Assembly (NCBI RefSeq): GCF_041199985.1
Contig: NZ_CP165647.1
Coordinates: forward strand, 2,232,001 to 2,296,000
DNA length: 64,000 nt
DNA from: Leptotrichia sp. HSP-536
GTDB taxonomy: Bacteria > Fusobacteriota > Fusobacteriia > Fusobacteriales > Leptotrichiaceae
Direction of reading: 5' to 3'
Shown here: positions 62,448 to 64,000 of the stretch, one piece after another
Position numbering within the stretch: the first letter of the stretch is position 1
How the letters are laid out: every line of letters begins with the position of its first letter
Program-made: the position numbers and the translations under genes
The notes under the pieces: model-generated
What the model was told of the DNA's origin: nothing
Database searches by the model: none
Seen by the model: the letters and a program-made list of their open reading frames with translations, nothing else

Positions 62448-63137
62448 ATGTATAAAGTATTAATTGCAGATGACAATAAGCAGATTGTATCAATACTTCC
62501 AGAGTACTGTAAAAAAAATAATTTTATTGTAAGCACTGTTTTCAATGGAGAAGATGCTCTTAAGGAGGTGGAGGAAAATAAATTTGATATTGTGCTTCTG
62601 GATGTTATGATGCCAAAAAAAGATGGATTTGATGTATGCCGTGAAGTGCGAAAATTTTCCAATGTTCCAATTATAATGATTACAGCACGTGGAGAAGACT
62701 ATGAGAAAATAATGGGGCTGGAAATAGGTGCGGATGACTACATTGTAAAGCCATTTTCACCTGGAGAGATTATAGCAAGGATAAATGCCATTTTACGCCG
62801 GATCACTCCAAAAAATGATGACAGCGAAAAAATATTCTCATTTGATAACCTTGAAATTGACTTAAATAATTTTACTGTAAAAATAAATAACGAGATAATT
62901 TCCTTAACAAAAAAGGAAATCGAAATTTTATGGACACTTGCGACAAATCAAAATAAAGTTTTTACGAGAGAAAATCTGCTGGATTTAATCTGGGGATTCG
63001 ACTATTTTGGAGAAAGCCGTACTGTTGATACCCATATAAAACGGCTTCGTGCAAAAATGGATAATTATGAGCATAAAAAATGGAATATTAAAACTATTTG
63101 GGGAGTTGGATATAAATTTGATATTCTGGAAAATTAA
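62448..63137 (+). CDS. OmpR/PhoB-type response regulator
   Basis: 229 residues. The receiver has Asp9/Asp10 (IADDNKQ), the phosphorylated Asp near 53 in VLLDVMMPKKDG, Thr in MITARGEDY and Lys in YIVKPFSPGE; the C-terminal winged helix (about 132-229) has LTKKEIEILWTL, NKVFTRENLLDLIWG, SRTVDTHIKRLRAKM and IWGVGYKF. It binds DNA as a dimer when phosphorylated. The ATG follows AAAGGAG. No histidine kinase follows it here; the next gene is a DUF1275 membrane protein. Targets unknown. Confidence 0.93.
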   Translation: MYKVLIADDNKQIVSILPEYCKKNNFIVSTVFNGEDALKEVEENKFDIVLLDVMMPKKDGFDVCREVRKFSNVPIIMITARGEDYEKIMGLEIGADDYIVKPFSPGEIIARINAILRRITPKNDDSEKIFSFDNLEIDLNNFTVKINNEIISLTKKEIEILWTLATNQNKVFTRENLLDLIWGFDYFGESRTVDTHIKRLRAKMDNYEHKKWNIKTIWGVGYKFDILEN

Positions 63138-63282
63138 AAATTATAACTATTTACGACTTTAAAAATACCAAAAATTTTGATACAATATTTGTATATAAAA
63201 TTTATATATGATTTGATTCCTTAATATGCAACTGGCAAAAATTAATTTTATTAGAAATTAGATTGATGAAAAGGGAGAAAAT

Positions 63283-63309
63283 ATGTATATTTTTGGATTT
63301 GAATTTTAA
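63283..63309 (+). other. Eight-codon leader frame before the DUF1275 gene
   Basis: AAGGGAG at 63271-63277 precedes ATG and the frame MYIFGFEF, stop TAA. A good ribosome binding site in front of such a short frame could mean a translated leader, or chance. Confidence 0.25.
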
Positions 63310-63322
63310 AAAAGTTTAAAAT

Positions 63323-63360
63323 TTTAAAAAGGAATTTTAAAAAGGAATTTTAAAAAGGAG
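63323..63360 (+). repeat. Tandem 13-base repeat at the DUF1275 ribosome binding site
   Basis: The unit GGAATTTTAAAAA occurs twice in full (63331-63343, 63344-63356) with a partial copy before and GGAG at the end. The last unit supplies AAGGAG, the ribosome binding site of the next gene. Confidence 0.6.
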
Positions 63361-63366
63361 ATGAAA

Positions 63367-64000
63367 ATGGCAAGAAATATAAAAAAAATTTTCTTTAATG
63401 GAGAAGAATATCCTCCAGAAACATTTCGGCTCGCAATGCTTTTATGTATGGTTGGGGGATTTATGGACACATATACATTTTCTACACGTGGAAATGTGTT
63501 GGCTAATGCACAGACTGGAAATATTGTTTTTCTTGCAATAAATTTGGGAAAAGGAAATTTTGGAAAAGCATTCTATTATTTTGTGCCGGTATTTGTATTT
63601 ACAATGGGAATATTATTTTCAGAATTTATACGAATCAAATTTGAAAAACATAAAATTTTCCGATGGCAGCAAATCGTCATATTCTATCAAGTCATAATAA
63701 TGTTTTTTATTGCATTTGTCCCAAGCGGAAAATGGAATATGCCAATAAACATAATTATGTCATTTATTGCCGCAATTCAATATCAAGGGTTCAAAAAAAT
63801 TAGAGGAATGGCAGGAGCAACTACTATATGTACAGGAAACCTGCGAAGTGGAATGGAAAATCTATTTAAATATATAAATACAAAAGAAACATCATTTTTA
63901 CAAAATTTTTGGATATATATAGGATTAGACTTATTTTTTCTAGTCGGTGCGCTTCTTTGCATGGTTTTAGTTGGAATATACGGTGAATTGTCGTTATTAG
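63367..64000 (+). CDS. DUF1275 (YoaK-like) membrane protein, cut by window edge
   Basis: The first 211 codons of an open frame that runs off the window. Membrane helices begin about residue 22 with LAMLLCMVGGFMDTYTFSTRG, followed by NAQTGNIVFLAINLG and, later, IQYQGFKKIRGMAGATTICTGNLRSG, the conserved patterns of the DUF1275 family (six-helix proteins of unknown function, perhaps transporters). The ATG at 63367 is six bases after AAGGAG; the ATG at 63361 is too close to be used. Family by pattern; function unknown. Confidence 0.85.
   Translation, partial: MARNIKKIFFNGEEYPPETFRLAMLLCMVGGFMDTYTFSTRGNVLANAQTGNIVFLAINLGKGNFGKAFYYFVPVFVFTMGILFSEFIRIKFEKHKIFRWQQIVIFYQVIIMFFIAFVPSGKWNMPINIIMSFIAAIQYQGFKKIRGMAGATTICTGNLRSGMENLFKYINTKETSFLQNFWIYIGLDLFFLVGALLCMVLVGIYGELSLL

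Noticed and set aside
63331..63356. Tandem repeats as a CRISPR array
   Set aside because: 13-base units are contiguous with no spacers. No spaced 25-40 base repeats were seen anywhere in the window.

Overview
The window is AT-rich, densely packed chromosomal DNA, mostly coded on the minus strand. The gene set points to an anaerobic Gram-negative of the Fusobacteriota, most likely Leptotrichia or a close relative: class II LysRS, MutS2, flavodoxin, PEP carboxylase, KdsC (KDO for LPS) and IS200/IS605 plus IS630 elements of the kind I associate with that genus. The taxon is an inference from composition and protein style, not a database result. I saw no rRNA, tRNA or CRISPR array.

Layout. (1) 1-10.4 kb: the 3' end of lysS, a small exported protein, flavodoxin, the cysteine pair cysE/cysK, an M3 peptidase, three Cof-type HAD phosphatases around a CheY-like receiver, an anchored M23 peptidase, and two small proteins that share one repeated domain. 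(2) 10.4-17.4 kb: a tight minus-strand run mutS2-ptuA-ptuB-cysS-coaBC, with a two-gene Septu-type defence system placed inside housekeeping genes. (3) 17.4-26.7 kb: ppc, a YciI-like protein, an HtrA-like lipoprotein protease, kdsC, a fatty-acid-kinase-like fusion (FakA-type plus DegV/FakB-type in one chain) and birA. (4) 26.8-55.1 kb: a 28-kb minus-strand surface-polysaccharide locus. (5) 55.3-62.2 kb: decayed IS200/IS605 elements around a small exported protein and ffh. (6) 62.4-64 kb: an OmpR-type regulator and the start of a DUF1275 membrane protein.

How the polysaccharide locus fits together: a WbaP-like phosphoglycosyltransferase starts the chain. RmlA, ManC, Gmd and an Rmd-like reductase supply nucleotide sugars; GDP-D-rhamnose is the natural product of the last three. 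Glycosyltransferases, including a 917-residue tandem-duplicated one, extend the chain, and a Wzm/Wzt ABC transporter exports it. An AlgJ-like/MBOAT pair and an acyltransferase-3 protein probably acylate it. A separate block at 34.7-42.5 kb looks like an uncharacterised decoration pathway: a GT-C-like membrane protein, GtrA, a GtrB-like GT2, an epimerase, a nucleotidyltransferase, a fusion of a flippase-like membrane domain to a kinase-like domain, and a HAD phosphatase.

Mobile DNA and scars are informative. There is one IS630 element whose transposase needs a -1 shift on an A9 run, and a 105-bp MITE with the same ends that supplies the birA stop codon. A glycosyltransferase/MBOAT chimera is split by the IS630. 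Two IS605 copies have both lost the TnpA catalytic tyrosine by frameshift at the same spot. There is a minimal IS605 end-to-end derivative, and a roughly 100-bp intergenic repeat family in three or four copies.
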